Of a stretch of 64,000 nt of DNA, positions 27,465-37,612 are shown piece by piece. Source of the stretch: Candidatus Chloroploca asiatica. GTDB lineage: Bacteria; Chloroflexota; Chloroflexia; Chloroflexales; Chloroflexaceae. The translations under genes and the position numbers were made by a program. The notes below the pieces were generated by a model. It did not search any database. It saw only the letters and a program-made list of their open reading frames with translations, and had not been told where the DNA came from. Within the stretch, counting starts at the first letter, position 1; each line of letters opens with the position of its first letter. The DNA is taken from positions 1 through 64,000 of the forward strand of contig NZ_LYXE01000046.1 in assembly GCF_002532075.1 (NCBI RefSeq). The letters are read 5' to 3'.

Positions 27465-27875
27465 ATGAAGATCGGGATGACAGAGCGGATCGCTTCTGTA
27501 CGCACAGCGGGCCTGGTGACCGGAGACGTAGTGGCTTTTCTAGTTTTTGCGGCGCTTGGGCGGGGGAGCCACGGTCTCGCAAATGGCCCGGAAGCGCTGA
27601 TTGAGGTTGCGCGTACCGCCGCGCCCTTTCTGGCTGGCTGGCTCGTGGTGGCACCGCTGGTTGGTGCCTATAGCCGTGCTTCCACCTCGGATGTTGGTGG
27701 GATGCTCCGTACGACCCTGCTCGGTTGGAGTGGCGGCATTATCATCGGTTCACTGGTGCGTGCGGCGATGATCGGGCGTTTTAGCCCGCTCTCATTCTAT
27801 GTCGTCACCTTTCTTGCCGCGCTAATCCTTGTCGGTGGCTGGCGAACGATCTTTGCCCTGATCGAACGCCGTTAG
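27465..27875 (+). CDS. DUF3054-family membrane protein
   Basis: 136 residues with four hydrophobic helices (GLVTGDVVAFLVFAALG, APFLAGWLVVAPLVGAY, GGIIIGSLVRAAM, FYVVTFLAALILVGGWR). The pattern GD-x-x-AFLVFAALGR-x-S-H and FLAGW is that of DUF3054 proteins, which have no known function. GAGGAAGAG precedes ATG 27465; the frame's earlier ATG overlaps the upstream stop. Confidence 0.8.
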   Translation: MKIGMTERIASVRTAGLVTGDVVAFLVFAALGRGSHGLANGPEALIEVARTAAPFLAGWLVVAPLVGAYSRASTSDVGGMLRTTLLGWSGGIIIGSLVRAAMIGRFSPLSFYVVTFLAALILVGGWRTIFALIERR

Positions 27876-27883
27876 AGTCTTTT

Positions 27884-27928
27884 GGCTCGCACAAACAGGC
27901 CAGCAAAGCTGGCCTGTTTGTGCGAGCC
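27884..27928. terminator. Bidirectional terminator, 21-bp perfect arms
   Basis: Arms 27884-27904 and 27908-27928 around AAA, between the convergent DUF3054 gene and aapP. Confidence 0.9.
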
Positions 27929-27935
27929 GTCTCTT

Positions 27936-28679
27936 TTACAGGATCTGGCTCAAGAAGAGCTTGGTGCGTTCGTGGCGCGGGTTAGTGAAGAAGTGTTCGG
28001 GGGTACCCTCTTCGACAATCTGGCCGCGATCCATAAAGACAACGCGGTCGGCCACTTCGCGGGCAAAGCCCATTTCGTGGGTGACACAGATCATCGTGAT
28101 GCCCTCACTTGCGAGCGTCTTCATCACATCGAGCACCTCTTTGACCATCTCGGGATCTAGCGCCGAAGTTGGCTCATCAAAGAGGATAATGCGCGGATCC
28201 ATGGCGAGCACGCGGGCGATGGCAACGCGCTGCTGCTGCCCACCCGAAAGCTGTCCAGGGAATTTCAGGGCCTGTTCGACGATGCCGACGCGTTCGAGCA
28301 GTTCGAGCGCCCGCTGCTCACTCTCTTTGCGCGTCTTTTTGCGCACCCAGACTGGGGCGAGGGTCACATTTTGCAGCACCGTCAGGTGAGGAAAGAGATT
28401 GAACTGTTGAAAGACCATCCCGACTTCGCGGCGAATGGCATCGATATTGCGAATATCGTTACTCATCTCGATCCCATCAACAATAATCCGACCCTGCTGA
28501 TGTTCTTCCAGACGATTGATCGTGCGAATGAAGGTACTCTTGCCGCTACCCGAAGGACCGCAGACAACCACGACTTCACCTTTCTTCACCCGGATCGAAA
28601 CATCGTGGAGTGCACGAAAATCACCAAACCATTTACTTACATTCTCGCAAACGATAATATCTTCACTGCTATCACTCAT
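27936..28679 (-). CDS. aapP: Amino-acid ABC transporter ATP-binding protein
   Basis: 247 residues. Walker [10 protein letters not shown]-loop [13 protein letters not shown], signature [17 protein letters not shown], Walker [16 protein letters not shown] and switch His ([10 protein letters not shown]) are all intact. The polar-amino-acid (GlnQ/AapP) group is indicated by the [10 protein letters not shown]-loop. It energises import through the two permeases encoded immediately upstream; its ATG overlaps the stop of aapM. Last gene of the aapJQMP operon, ended by a bidirectional terminator. Confidence 0.95.
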   Translation of the reverse strand: MSDSSEDIIVCENVSKWFGDFRALHDVSIRVKKGEVVVVCGPSGSGKSTFIRTINRLEEHQQGRIIVDGIEMSNDIRNIDAIRREVGMVFQQFNLFPHLTVLQNVTLAPVWVRKKTRKESEQRALELLERVGIVEQALKFPGQLSGGQQQRVAIARVLAMDPRIILFDEPTSALDPEMVKEVLDVMKTLASEGITMICVTHEMGFAREVADRVVFMDRGQIVEEGTPEHFFTNPRHERTKLFLSQIL

Positions 28680-29902
28680 CTTGCACCTCTATTCAGATTC
28701 GCCTCGATCTGGCGAGAGCTACGTGACATCGTAAAGCTAAAGATCCAGTAGATCACCGCGACGACAAAGAAGGTCTCGCGCCAGACGCCACCGGGGAAGC
28801 CGAGCCATTCAGGTTGCGTATTGATCGCACGGGCAACGCCAAGCAGATCGAGCAGACCAATGATCGCCACGAGTGAGGTGTCCTTAAAGAGCGAGATGAA
28901 CTGCCCAACGAGCACCGGAATAACCGCTTTGAGGGCCTGCGGCAGGGTGATCAGCAGCGTTGTCTTCACCACATTGAGGCCGAGCGCACGAGCGGCTTCA
29001 ACCTGACCTTTGGGGATCGACTGGAGGCCACCGCGCACATTTTCGGCGAGGTAAGCGGCACTAAAGAGCGTCACCGCGACCACCGCACGCACGACCGCAT
29101 CAATGCGTACTTCCGAGGGCAAAAAGAGGGGCAGCATCAACTGGGCCATAAAGAGCACGGTAATGAGCGGGACACCACGGATCAGTTCAATATAGACCAC
29201 ACAGAAGAACTTCACCACGGGCAGATTGCTACGTCGACCGAGGGCGAGCAAGACTCCAAGGGGGAACGAGAGCACAATGCCGCTGACTGCCAGCAACATG
29301 GTGAGCATCAAGCCACCCCAGAGGTTGGTTGGCACGGTGGTACCGCCAAAGCCCTGGAGGATCAGGATAATCGTGGGGTAGGCCAAAAACCAACCGGCAA
29401 TAATCGGCCAGCGCAACCGCTCACCGCCTGCGCGTCCCGCCGCATAAGCCCCACCGACCAGCACCGCAATACCCACGAGCACGAGTTCAGTCGTCAGTGG
29501 GGCGGGCGGATTTGCCGGGGGCAACTGCGTCCACAGGGCCGTCAGCACAAGCATCATCCCAGCAAAGCCGATTGTCAGCGCCTGTGCAATCCCGCGCCAG
29601 ACGCCACCGCTGAGGCCGAGGAGGAGCCCTACGAGGGCGAGGGCCAATTGCGGGCGCCACAACTCAGCCGCAGGATAACGACCAACCAGGATCAGACGTC
29701 CATTGGAAGCGGCCGCGATCCAGCCCTCGGTGGTAAAGGCCCACTGGAAGAAACCGGTGACAACCTGAAAGACGATCACCAGCAAGACGATCGAAATCAG
29801 CGAGTTGTACCAGGTACTGAAGAGATTTTTACGCAGCCAGCCAGGAACATCAATCCCTGGTTGGGGCGCACGGGTCTGACTCTGGGAAACCTCAGTTGCC
29901 AT
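28676..29902 (-). CDS. aapM: Amino-acid ABC transporter permease (AapM-like)
   Basis: 408 residues with about eight membrane helices. The C-terminal half has the His/Glu/Gln/Arg-type permease signature ([31 protein letters not shown]) and the EAA coupling loop [21 protein letters not shown]. The extended N-terminal half with extra helices is typical of AapM/BztC permeases as opposed to the 220-residue GlnP type. Forms a heterodimer with AapQ. Nine bases after aapQ and overlapping aapP by four. Confidence 0.93.
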   Translation of the reverse strand: MATEVSQSQTRAPQPGIDVPGWLRKNLFSTWYNSLISIVLLVIVFQVVTGFFQWAFTTEGWIAAASNGRLILVGRYPAAELWRPQLALALVGLLLGLSGGVWRGIAQALTIGFAGMMLVLTALWTQLPPANPPAPLTTELVLVGIAVLVGGAYAAGRAGGERLRWPIIAGWFLAYPTIILILQGFGGTTVPTNLWGGLMLTMLLAVSGIVLSFPLGVLLALGRRSNLPVVKFFCVVYIELIRGVPLITVLFMAQLMLPLFLPSEVRIDAVVRAVVAVTLFSAAYLAENVRGGLQSIPKGQVEAARALGLNVVKTTLLITLPQALKAVIPVLVGQFISLFKDTSLVAIIGLLDLLGVARAINTQPEWLGFPGGVWRETFFVVAVIYWIFSFTMSRSSRQIEANLNRGAR

Positions 29903-29910
29903 GCTACTCC

Positions 29911-31107
29911 CTAACGCTCGACGAGCTGAATGCGCTTGTTATACCAGTTCATAAACAACGACGTCACCAGGCTGACCGTGAGATACGCCGCCATCACCAT
30001 CATAATCACCGGCACGGTCTGGCCGGTCTGGTTGAGGGTTGTGCCGGCAATCGAGAAGAGGTCAGGATAGCCAACGGCGACAGCGAGGCTACTATTTTTG
30101 GTCAGATTCAAGTACTGACTGGTCATCGGCGGGATCATAATGCGCAGGGCCTGGGGGAAAATGACCAGACGCAGCGTCTGCCCAGGGGTAAGACCCAGGG
30201 CACGTGCGGCTTCACGTTGCCCCTTATTCACTGCCTGAATGCCGCTACGCACAATTTCACCGATAAAAACCGAGGTGTAAATGACCAGGCCCGCCAGGAG
30301 GGCGGCAAAGCCAGGTGTAAGCCCGATGCCACCGACGAAATTAAAGCGCTGTAGCTCAGGGATCGAGAGGCTCAGGGGCCACTCGCCATTGGTGAGGCCG
30401 ACAAAGAGATAGCCAATGGTAACGATGGCACCGGCAAGCAAAAAAGCCTGCGGCATTGCGACACCGGGGCGGTCGCGGCGGGCAAACTGGATGCGGCGCA
30501 CCACATAAAAGGCAATGCCTGCCAGCAGACCAAGCCAGAGCCACGGAACCCAGGCGCCAAAGTCACTGCCTGTTTCGGGCCATGCCATCGTGACCCCGCG
30601 GTTATGTAAATAAATCAGCCCAAAAATACTGATACTATCTTGCTGCCGCGGAAAGGTCTGGGTCAGGGCAAGCCACATAAAGAGTTGCAGCAAGAGCGGT
30701 ACGTTGCGCACAATTTCGACATAGACCGTGGCAACATTGCGCAACAGCCAGTTTTCGGAAAGGCGGCTGATGCCCAGAATGATTCCGATAATGGTGGCGA
30801 GGATGACCCCTGCGATGGCGACCCGGATCGTGTTGAGTACCCCAATAAGCAACGCATAGCCATACGTATTGCTTGGGTCGTAGGCAATAACACTTTCACC
30901 AATCGAGAAACTTGCTGGTTGCGAGAGAAAAGCAAAACTTGGGAGGAGATTTGCCTGGCGAAGCCCGGCCATCATCGTCGTGTAGAAAAACCAGAGCACA
31001 CCTACGACAAGGACGACAAAGAGTACCTGAAACAAAATAGCCAGAATGCGCGTGTCGCGCCAGAAGGGGATGGTTGTCTTTTGCACTGGTGGCGCAGCAG
31101 TTGCCAT
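29911..31107 (-). CDS. aapQ: Amino-acid ABC transporter permease (AapQ-like)
   Basis: 398 residues, about eight membrane helices. IGIILGISRLSENWLLRNVATVYVEIVRNVPLLLQLF and the EAA loop AARALGLTPGQTLRLVIFPQAL are permease hallmarks; the long central periplasmic insertion is characteristic of AapQ/BztB. Starts 65 bases after aapJ, across a strong hairpin. Confidence 0.93.
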   Translation of the reverse strand: MATAAPPVQKTTIPFWRDTRILAILFQVLFVVLVVGVLWFFYTTMMAGLRQANLLPSFAFLSQPASFSIGESVIAYDPSNTYGYALLIGVLNTIRVAIAGVILATIIGIILGISRLSENWLLRNVATVYVEIVRNVPLLLQLFMWLALTQTFPRQQDSISIFGLIYLHNRGVTMAWPETGSDFGAWVPWLWLGLLAGIAFYVVRRIQFARRDRPGVAMPQAFLLAGAIVTIGYLFVGLTNGEWPLSLSIPELQRFNFVGGIGLTPGFAALLAGLVIYTSVFIGEIVRSGIQAVNKGQREAARALGLTPGQTLRLVIFPQALRIMIPPMTSQYLNLTKNSSLAVAVGYPDLFSIAGTTLNQTGQTVPVIMMVMAAYLTVSLVTSLFMNWYNKRIQLVER

Positions 31108-31135
31108 CGATTGCTCCTCTCACATCATAAAGAGT

Positions 31136-31161
31136 GGCCCGTCTGCCAACGCAGACGGGCC
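31136..31161 (-). terminator. Intercistronic hairpin between aapJ and aapQ
   Basis: GGCCCGTCTGC (31136-31146) pairs perfectly with 31151-31161 around a 4-base loop. Such hairpins after the binding-protein gene usually stabilise its mRNA or partly terminate, giving more binding protein than membrane components. Confidence 0.75.
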
Positions 31162-31171
31162 GAGGGGCTTT

Positions 31172-32335
31172 CTAGCGGAAGGGCGGTGAGTAGAGCAACC
31201 CACCATCGGTGTAGAGCGCGTTCTGGCCGCGGGGCAGGTTGAACGGCGTCTCGGGGCCAAGGTTCTGGTTATAGATCTCTTCGTAGTTGCCAACATTGCT
31301 AATGATGCGGGCAGCGAAGTCATTGGGCAGACCAATGCCCTGACCAAGCTCACCCTCGACGCCAAGGAAGCGGCGAATGTCGGGGTTGTCACTGCTCAGG
31401 AAGTCGCCAATGTTCTCGGAAGTGATGCCGAATTCCTCAGCCTGAATGGTCGCGAGCACGATCCAGTTGATTGCATCGGCCCACTGCGCATCGCCCTGCA
31501 ACACGGAAGGTGCAAGCGGCTCCTTCGACATGGTCACGTCGAGGATCTTGTGGTCGGCCGGCACAGCCAGCTTGGTCTGATAGCTCACCAAGCCCGACTT
31601 GTCGGTGGTGAAGCCGTCACACTGACCGGCATCGTAGGCGGCAGCCGTCTGGTCGGCATCCTCAAACACCTGCGGGGTGAAGTTCACACCGATGGCGCGG
31701 AAGTTGTCAGCCAGGTTCAACTCGGTGGTCGTCCCACTCTGCACACAGATGGTGGCACCCTCCATGTCCTCCAGGGTTTCGATGCCGCTGTCGATACGTA
31801 CCATCATGCCCTGGCCGTCGTAGAAGGTCACGGGGCCAAAGTCAAGGCCGACCGACCCATCGCGGGTCAGCGTCCAGGTCGTGTTGCGGATCAGCACGTC
31901 GACCTCACCCGTCTGCACCGCAGTGAACCGCTCCTGGGCGGTCAGCGGGCGGAACTGAACGGCGGTGGGATCATCGAAGAGAGCGGCGGCAACAGCGCGG
32001 CAGAAGTCAACATCGAAACCGCTGAACTCGCCAGCGCTATCAACGTTGCCAAAGCCAGGCAATACCTGGTTGACACCACAGATCAACTCACCACGGGTAA
32101 GAATGGTCTGGATGCGCCCACCAGCGGTTGGCTGCTGGGTCTCACCGCCAGCGGGCGGGGCCGTGGTCGCGGGCGGGGCCTCGGTAGCTGTCGGCGCCGC
32201 CGTATCAGCGGGGGCTGCCGGTGCCGACGTATCGGCGGGAGCGGGCGAGGCCGGGGCCTGGGGAGTTTGTCCACCACACGCTGCCAGAATCATGGCAAGC
32301 GCTCCGACGAGAACGATCAGAAGCTGTCGTTTCAT
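31172..32335 (-). CDS. aapJ: General amino-acid ABC transporter substrate-binding lipoprotein
   Basis: 387 residues. Lipoprotein signal MILAAC followed by a long Ala/Pro/Thr linker (about residues 22-70) that would hold the domain away from the membrane. The solute-binding type-3 domain begins ILTRGELICGVNQVLPGF and contains the FSGFDVDFCRAVAAAL, FRPLTAQERFTAVQTGEVDVLIRNTTWT and SGTTTELNLADNF motifs of AapJ/BztA. First gene of the importer operon. Confidence 0.93.
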   Translation of the reverse strand: MKRQLLIVLVGALAMILAACGGQTPQAPASPAPADTSAPAAPADTAAPTATEAPPATTAPPAGGETQQPTAGGRIQTILTRGELICGVNQVLPGFGNVDSAGEFSGFDVDFCRAVAAALFDDPTAVQFRPLTAQERFTAVQTGEVDVLIRNTTWTLTRDGSVGLDFGPVTFYDGQGMMVRIDSGIETLEDMEGATICVQSGTTTELNLADNFRAIGVNFTPQVFEDADQTAAAYDAGQCDGFTTDKSGLVSYQTKLAVPADHKILDVTMSKEPLAPSVLQGDAQWADAINWIVLATIQAEEFGITSENIGDFLSSDNPDIRRFLGVEGELGQGIGLPNDFAARIISNVGNYEEIYNQNLGPETPFNLPRGQNALYTDGGLLYSPPFR

Positions 32336-32664
32336 TTGGTCTCCTGTCCCTTAACATATGCTCTACGCAGTGACTCGGCATTGAAACGGTATCAATGCCA
32401 CGTCACCACAACGAACCCAATGGGATGACTTCAGCGTAGCAAGCTGAAAAGTGGCACTCACGGCCGGGGTGTTTTGTGAATTTGTCACACTGGAATTGAA
32501 CCCAATTGTACCATAAACCGGGGCAATGTTGCAACAGTACAAATGCTGCTGGTCGGTTGAGCGCCTATGGCGCTCAACCGACCAGCGCGAGCAAAATACC
32601 TGGCGCTGCAACCCCAATGCAGTAGAATAGATTTAAGGGCCTGGCGATTGATAAGGAATGAAAA
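32336..32664. promoter_or_regulatory. Divergent control region between aapJ and dhaR
   Basis: No gene in 329 bases. It holds a perfect 18-base inverted repeat (32548-32565 / 32569-32586, loop TAT) and, nearby, the palindrome TGTTGCAACA (32526-32535). A related TGCAACA-tgt-TGTTGCA lies just downstream of dhaR, so these may be binding sites for the regulator. The big hairpin has no T-run on either side. Confidence 0.5.
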
Positions 32665-34557
32665 ATGATGACCCCTCTTCTTCGTCATGCGTGGCAACGG
32701 TGCCTTGCCCGTGGGCAGGCCGTGGATCAACCCCTGACTGGGCAAGCGGCGCTGGAGGCGCACCAACAGCAATTGCTCGCCCTGGCACGCTCGTCGATTG
32801 AGGATTTGTACCAGTTGATCGAGCGCCCCGGGTTTGCGGTGTTGCTCGCTGATGCGTCAGCTTGTGTTGTTGAGCTTGCTGGTGATCCCACGTTGCTTGA
32901 ACTGGCGTTGCAGTGTGGCGTGCGCCCACTTGTCCAGTTAGAAGAGACGGTGGCTGGCACAAATGCGGTCGATCTTGCACTGCGTGAGGCGCAACCGCTC
33001 TGGACGGTGGGCGAGGAGCATTATCATCTGCGTTTGCGCCCCCTTGCGCTCGCTGCCGCACCTTTCTTTCGTGCCGAGGGCGATCCGATGGGAGTGATCG
33101 CGCTCCTGATGGCCGCCCCGGATGCCCATCCCTATGCGCTCGGCATGGCGATTGCCGCTGCCCAGGCCTTGCAGAGTCAGTTGCGTGCTGAACAGTTGCT
33201 CGCCGAGGCCAATGATCAACTGGCTGAACTCTATGCGGTGCTGGAGGCGATGAGCGAGGGGGTGATCTTTGTTGGTCCCAATGAAGAGATCCGGCGCATC
33301 AATAGCCACGCTGCCGGTCTGCTGGGGGTGAGTGTCCGGAGTGTCGCCGGGCGTCCGTTTGTCCTGGTGCTCAATCCACCACCGCTCGTGTATCAGGCGT
33401 TGCAGGAAGGTAGTGAACTTGTCGAGCAAGAAGTTCTCTGGCCAGTGCGTAAAGGAGTCAACGGTCTGGTCTGCGCGTTGCGTCCGGTGCATGATTATGG
33501 CGGGCGTTACCTCGGTGCCCTGGTGACACTGCGCCCCACGCAGAGCCTCCACCGTCTGGTGCAGCGGGTCGTTGGGGCCGAAGCGCGGTTCACCTTCCGC
33601 GATATCATTGGGCAGAGTCCCGTGATGCTGGCGGCATTGCATCAGGCCCACTTGGCGGCGAATGGCGCGGGGAGCATTTTGCTGCGTGGTGAGGCGGGCG
33701 TCGGCAAAGAGGTACTTGCGCAGGCAATCCATAATGCAAGTGCGCGTGCCGAGGGTCCCTTTGTGGGCTTGAATTGTGCAGCGGTGCCCCGACCACTGCT
33801 TGCTGGTGAATTATTTGGCGTCGAGGGCAATCCACTTGATGCCCGTCATCATGGCCGCCCCGGGAAGATTGAACTCGCCCAGGGGGGCGTGCTCTATCTC
33901 GAAGATGTTGATGCCTTGCCGATGGAGTTGCAGACGGGCCTGCTGCGGGCGATTGAGATGCGACGGATGATGCGCAGCGGCAGTGTCCGGGTGGTGCCAA
34001 TTGATGTGCGGATTATTGCAACGGCTAGCAGCGATCTCGAACGCCATGTCTATGAAGGACGCTTTCGTGCGGATCTGCTGGCGCGCCTGTCAACCTTAGA
34101 AGTGGTGATTCCTCCACTGCGCGAGCGCGGCGACGATCTGTTGTTACTGGTAACCCATCTGCTGAGCCTGCTTGGCGAGCGTCTGGGGCGACAGGTTGCC
34201 CTGGCTCCCGAGGCGTTGCATGCGTTACAGGTCTATCCGTGGCCTGGCAATGTGCGCGAGCTTGAATTGGTGCTTGAACGGGCGCTGTCGAGTAGCGAGA
34301 AGAGTGTGCTGACCCTCGATGATCTTCCGCCAGGCATTGCGCGGGGGGCCATGCCACTCGATGTTCCGCCGATCGCACGGCTTGAGGAACATAACCGCTT
34401 TAGCGAGCGTGATGCTATTCTGCGGGCCGGGCGCCAGGCGAGTGGGCACCTTGGACGGACGGCGGCGCTGCTTGGCATCAGTCGGGCAACGCTCTGGCGC
34501 AAAATGACCCGCTATGGCCTCGCTCGTGATGATTTCTGGACAGGCTTTGTGAAATAA
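32665..34557 (+). CDS. dhaR: DhaR-like activator: GAF/PAS, AAA+ without GAFTGA, Fis helix-turn-helix
   Basis: 630 residues. About 1-185 is a GAF-like sensor of the AcoR/DhaR type, 195-305 a PAS domain (YAVLEAMSEGVIFVGPNEEIRRIN), 315-560 an AAA+ domain of the enhancer-binding-protein family and 600-625 a Fis-type helix-turn-helix (LGRTAALLGISRATLWRKM). Walker A is intact (GEAGVGKE, 342-349). The sigma-54 contact loop GAFTGA, expected right after ELFG (382-385), is absent (it reads VEGNPLDARH), and the Walker B Asp-Glu is swapped to Glu413-Asp414. It should therefore not remodel sigma-54 polymerase. E. coli DhaR, from the same family, acts at a sigma-70 promoter and binds DhaK/DhaL. Its position ahead of glpF-dhaKL supports the name. 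Confidence 0.87.
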   Translation: MMTPLLRHAWQRCLARGQAVDQPLTGQAALEAHQQQLLALARSSIEDLYQLIERPGFAVLLADASACVVELAGDPTLLELALQCGVRPLVQLEETVAGTNAVDLALREAQPLWTVGEEHYHLRLRPLALAAAPFFRAEGDPMGVIALLMAAPDAHPYALGMAIAAAQALQSQLRAEQLLAEANDQLAELYAVLEAMSEGVIFVGPNEEIRRINSHAAGLLGVSVRSVAGRPFVLVLNPPPLVYQALQEGSELVEQEVLWPVRKGVNGLVCALRPVHDYGGRYLGALVTLRPTQSLHRLVQRVVGAEARFTFRDIIGQSPVMLAALHQAHLAANGAGSILLRGEAGVGKEVLAQAIHNASARAEGPFVGLNCAAVPRPLLAGELFGVEGNPLDARHHGRPGKIELAQGGVLYLEDVDALPMELQTGLLRAIEMRRMMRSGSVRVVPIDVRIIATASSDLERHVYEGRFRADLLARLSTLEVVIPPLRERGDDLLLLVTHLLSLLGERLGRQVALAPEALHALQVYPWPGNVRELELVLERALSSSEKSVLTLDDLPPGIARGAMPLDVPPIARLEEHNRFSERDAILRAGRQASGHLGRTAALLGISRATLWRKMTRYGLARDDFWTGFVK

Positions 34558-35045
34558 AATGCAACATGTTGTTGCAATAATGAAACAATTTTCAGGATAA
34601 CTCCACTGTGCAAATGCTTGACGTTGCTAGTGCCAATCTGCTATGCTTGGCTGTGTCAGGCACATCCTGGTATATCAAAGCTGGCTATCTCTTGCAACTC
34701 AACGACGAGCGGCACCTTCTACTTCTTCTTAGCAATACCTCTCTGGATCAGAGGGGACAGTTGCAGTGATTTTCCATCTGCTTGTCTTGTTGCACGAACG
34801 CGTGGATCACTTTTTCTCCGTGACCGATCAGTGTGATCGGAGCTGGCTTTGCGATGTCCAAAAAGCTTTCCACTGCATGTCCGAGAGGGGGTGAAAATCA
34901 ATTGGTCGTAGGTTGACCTTGATGGTCACCATGTGGCGTGTCGGCCTTACCAGAGCAACGCCTTGTTTTGCTCGGCGCGGTCTTGTATCAATGATGATTC
35001 GCACAGTCGCTGGTTTTCGTGTTTCACAGAAGAAGGACAGAACCT
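34558..35045. promoter_or_regulatory. Control region of the glpF-dha-glp operon
   Basis: 488 AT-richer bases with no supported gene. A perfect palindrome TGCAACA-tgt-TGTTGCA (34560-34576) sits just after the dhaR stop. TTGACG (34618-34623) with an 18-base spacer and TATGCT (34642-34647) is the best promoter, leaving a leader of nearly 400 bases before glpF; small open frames inside are not convincing. The palindrome lies about 55 bases upstream of the -35, a usual activator distance. Confidence 0.5.
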
Positions 35046-35780
35046 ATGCCCTCCTCGTTTGTGGGTGAACTCTTTGGGACAATGATCCTAGTTTTGCTCG
35101 GCAATGGTGTGGTTGCGAACGTGGTCTTGAATCAAACCAAAGGCAATAGTGCTGGCTGGATTGTGATTACCACCGGTTGGGCTTTTGCGGTTATGTCCGG
35201 TGTCTTTACCGCTGCTGCGCTTGGTAGCCCCGGGGCAGATCTGAACCCTGCTGTCACGATTGCTGTGATGGTGCGTGGTGGGTACGATGTAATGACTGGC
35301 CTGCTGCACATGGTCGCACAGGTTATAGGGGCAATTCTTGGGGCGACGCTGGTCTGGTTGGCCTATCTGCCACACTGGCCGGTGACCAAAGATCCTGGGG
35401 CGAAGTTGGCTTGTTTTAGCACAGGGCCAGCGATTCGTAATCCAACCTCGAATGTTATCACTGAGGTCATCGGTACGTTTGTCCTCGTCTTTGTGATTTT
35501 TGCGATCTTTAGCGCTAACGGCGCAACGGCTGGATCGCCGGCTTCGGGTGTTGGCCCGTATCTGGTGGCAAGCCTGGTGTGGGGCATTGGCCTCTCGCTT
35601 GGTGGTCCAACGGGGTATGCGATTAACCCGGCGCGTGACCTTGGCCCGCGCATTGCCCATGCGATTCTACCGATTGCGGGCAAGGGCGACTCGGATTGGT
35701 CTTACTCGTGGGTGCCTGTGGTTGGCCCGCTGATTGGTGGGGTGATTGCCGCGGTGCTGGCGATAGCGTTGGGAATGTAA
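35046..35780 (+). CDS. glpF: Glycerol facilitator (aquaglyceroporin)
   Basis: 244 residues, six membrane helices plus the two half-helices carrying NPA (67-69, LNPAVT) and NPARD (194-198, [11 protein letters not shown]). The Asp after the second NPAR and the downstream context of glycerol genes indicate an aquaglyceroporin and not a strict water channel. Provides passive glycerol entry. ATG 35046 has AAGGA nine bases upstream. First structural gene of the operon. Confidence 0.93.
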   Translation: MPSSFVGELFGTMILVLLGNGVVANVVLNQTKGNSAGWIVITTGWAFAVMSGVFTAAALGSPGADLNPAVTIAVMVRGGYDVMTGLLHMVAQVIGAILGATLVWLAYLPHWPVTKDPGAKLACFSTGPAIRNPTSNVITEVIGTFVLVFVIFAIFSANGATAGSPASGVGPYLVASLVWGIGLSLGGPTGYAINPARDLGPRIAHAILPIAGKGDSDWSYSWVPVVGPLIGGVIAAVLAIALGM

Positions 35781-35805
35781 ACGACGTTGCAAGAGGAGAT
35801 CTTCA

Positions 35806-36807
35806 ATGAAGAAGTTGATCAATGCACCCGAGCAGGTCGTCAAAGAAGCGCTCGCGGGCATGGCTGATGCCCATGCCGATCTGCTGACGGTGCATTACGA
35901 CCCCGATTTCATCGTGCGCGCTGATGCGCCAATTGCGAATAAAGTTGGTCTGGTGTCGGGTGGAGGTTCGGGCCACGAGCCAATGCACGGTGGTTTTGTG
36001 GGCAAGGGCATGCTTGATGCCGCCTGCCCCGGGGCGGTCTTTACCTCGCCGGTGCCCGATCAGATGCTCGCGGCAACCAAGGCGGTCAGTGCGGGCAAGG
36101 GTGTTTTGCACATTGTCAAGAACTATACCGGCGACGTGATGAACTTCGAGATGGCCGCTGAACTGGCGGCTGCCGAGGGTATTGAAGTTGCGAGTGTGGT
36201 GACGAACGATGACGTGGCGGTCAAAGATAGCCTCTATACCGCAGGACGGCGTGGGGTTGGCGTGACGGTGCTGATGGAGAAGATTGTCGGGGGCGCTGCC
36301 GAAGCAGGGGCTGATCTCGCTGAGGTCAAACGCCTGGCCGAGAAGGTGAATGCCCACGGACGTAGCATGGGCATGGCGCTCACCAGTTGTGTGGTGCCCC
36401 ATGCGGGCAAGCCAACCTTCGATCTGCCCGACGATGAGATGGAGATCGGCATTGGCATTCACGGTGAGCCAGGTCGTACGCGGGTGAAGGTGGGCCATGC
36501 CGCCGATATCGCCGCGATGCTGGCTGCGCCAATCCTTGAGGATCTGCCGTTCAAGCAGGGCGACCATGTGCTGGCGTTTGTCAATGGCATGGGTGGCACA
36601 CCGTTGATCGAGCTCTATCTGATGTACAACGAGCTGAATAAGATCCTGGCAGGCCAGGGGATCACGATTAGTCGCCGGCTGATCGGGAGCTATATCACCT
36701 CGCTTGAGATGGCTGGGTGCTCGTTCACCTTGCTCAAGCTGGATGATGAGTTGACGAAGTTTTGGGATGCGCCCGTGCTGACGCCTGCACTCCGTTGGGG
36801 CTATTAA
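35806..36807 (+). CDS. dhaK: Dihydroxyacetone kinase subunit DhaK
   Basis: 333 residues. The covalent substrate-binding histidine is His219 in [30 protein letters not shown] and the [12 protein letters not shown] segment complete the dihydroxyacetone pocket. DhaK holds the substrate as a hemiaminal while DhaL transfers the phosphate. Lies 26 bases after glpF and 45 before dhaL. In E. coli DhaK also binds DhaR as a corepressor, and the dhaR gene here is adjacent to the operon. Confidence 0.95.
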   Translation: MKKLINAPEQVVKEALAGMADAHADLLTVHYDPDFIVRADAPIANKVGLVSGGGSGHEPMHGGFVGKGMLDAACPGAVFTSPVPDQMLAATKAVSAGKGVLHIVKNYTGDVMNFEMAAELAAAEGIEVASVVTNDDVAVKDSLYTAGRRGVGVTVLMEKIVGGAAEAGADLAEVKRLAEKVNAHGRSMGMALTSCVVPHAGKPTFDLPDDEMEIGIGIHGEPGRTRVKVGHAADIAAMLAAPILEDLPFKQGDHVLAFVNGMGGTPLIELYLMYNELNKILAGQGITISRRLIGSYITSLEMAGCSFTLLKLDDELTKFWDAPVLTPALRWGY

Positions 36808-36852
36808 TGTCAGAGTATGTCGGGTGACAACAACGGTAAGGTAGAGGTAGCT

Positions 36853-37491
36853 ATGCAGATCACAGCCGATCACGTCATCAAATTCATCGAAACGATCACC
36901 ATGCGAGTCAAAGAACAGCGGGACTATCTCACTCAGCTTGACTCGGCGATCGGTGATGCCGATCATGGGGTGAACCTTGATCGCGGTTTTACGACCGTGG
37001 TGACGAAGCTGCCGAGTGTCGCGGATAAGGATATTGGGACGATCCTGAAAACTGTTGGCACGACACTGGTCTCGACGGTGGGAGGGGCGAGTGGCCCACT
37101 CTATGGTACGGCGTTTCTGCGTGCAGGGATGGCATCGGCTGATCGCTTTGAGTTGAGCGTAGATGATCTCACGGTCGTCGTGGAGGCGGCGCTTGAGGGT
37201 ATTCAAGCCCGTGGCAAGTCGACACGGGGTGAAAAGACGATGATTGACGCGATTGGGCCAGCAGTTGATGCGTTGAAAGCGGCGCACGCTGCGGGTGATG
37301 ATCTGCTGACGTCGTTGCGCAAGGCTGTCGCGGCCTGTCAGGCCGGGATGGAGGCGACCATTCCGATGCTCGCCACCAAGGGCCGTGCGTCGTACCTCGG
37401 CGAGCGTTCGATTGGTCATCAGGATCCCGGGGCAACCTCGGCTTTTCTGATGGCCCAGGCGCTCCTTGAGGTGCTGGAAGCTTCACAATAG
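36853..37491 (+). CDS. dhaL: Dihydroxyacetone kinase subunit DhaL
   Basis: 212 residues with the ADP/Mg-binding signature QLDSAIGDADHGVNLDRGF (Asp ligands), VGGASGPLYGTAFL and KGRASYLGERSIGHQDPGATS. The all-helical barrel holds ADP as a permanent cofactor that is rephosphorylated by DhaM in PTS-dependent systems. ATG 36853 (AAGGTAGAGG upstream) is preferred to the in-frame start at 36817. Confidence 0.95.
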   Translation: MQITADHVIKFIETITMRVKEQRDYLTQLDSAIGDADHGVNLDRGFTTVVTKLPSVADKDIGTILKTVGTTLVSTVGGASGPLYGTAFLRAGMASADRFELSVDDLTVVVEAALEGIQARGKSTRGEKTMIDAIGPAVDALKAAHAAGDDLLTSLRKAVAACQAGMEATIPMLATKGRASYLGERSIGHQDPGATSAFLMAQALLEVLEASQ

Positions 37492-37612
37492 GATGCGGAG
37501 GAAGGAGGGTATGCAGTCGTCGTCGCTATGACTGAAGGCACTTGCTGCCCTCCCTAATCCCAAACTAGTCTGGCTTTATGTGGCCAAACTATAGACAAAG
37601 GAGTCTTTTCGT

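Noticed and set aside
34618-34836. 72-codon gene in the glpF leader
   Set aside because: No ribosome site and no recognisable protein pattern; overlaps the best promoter.
35803-37419. 538-codon open frame on the minus strand
   Set aside because: Antisense of dhaK and dhaL, which are unmistakable on the plus strand.
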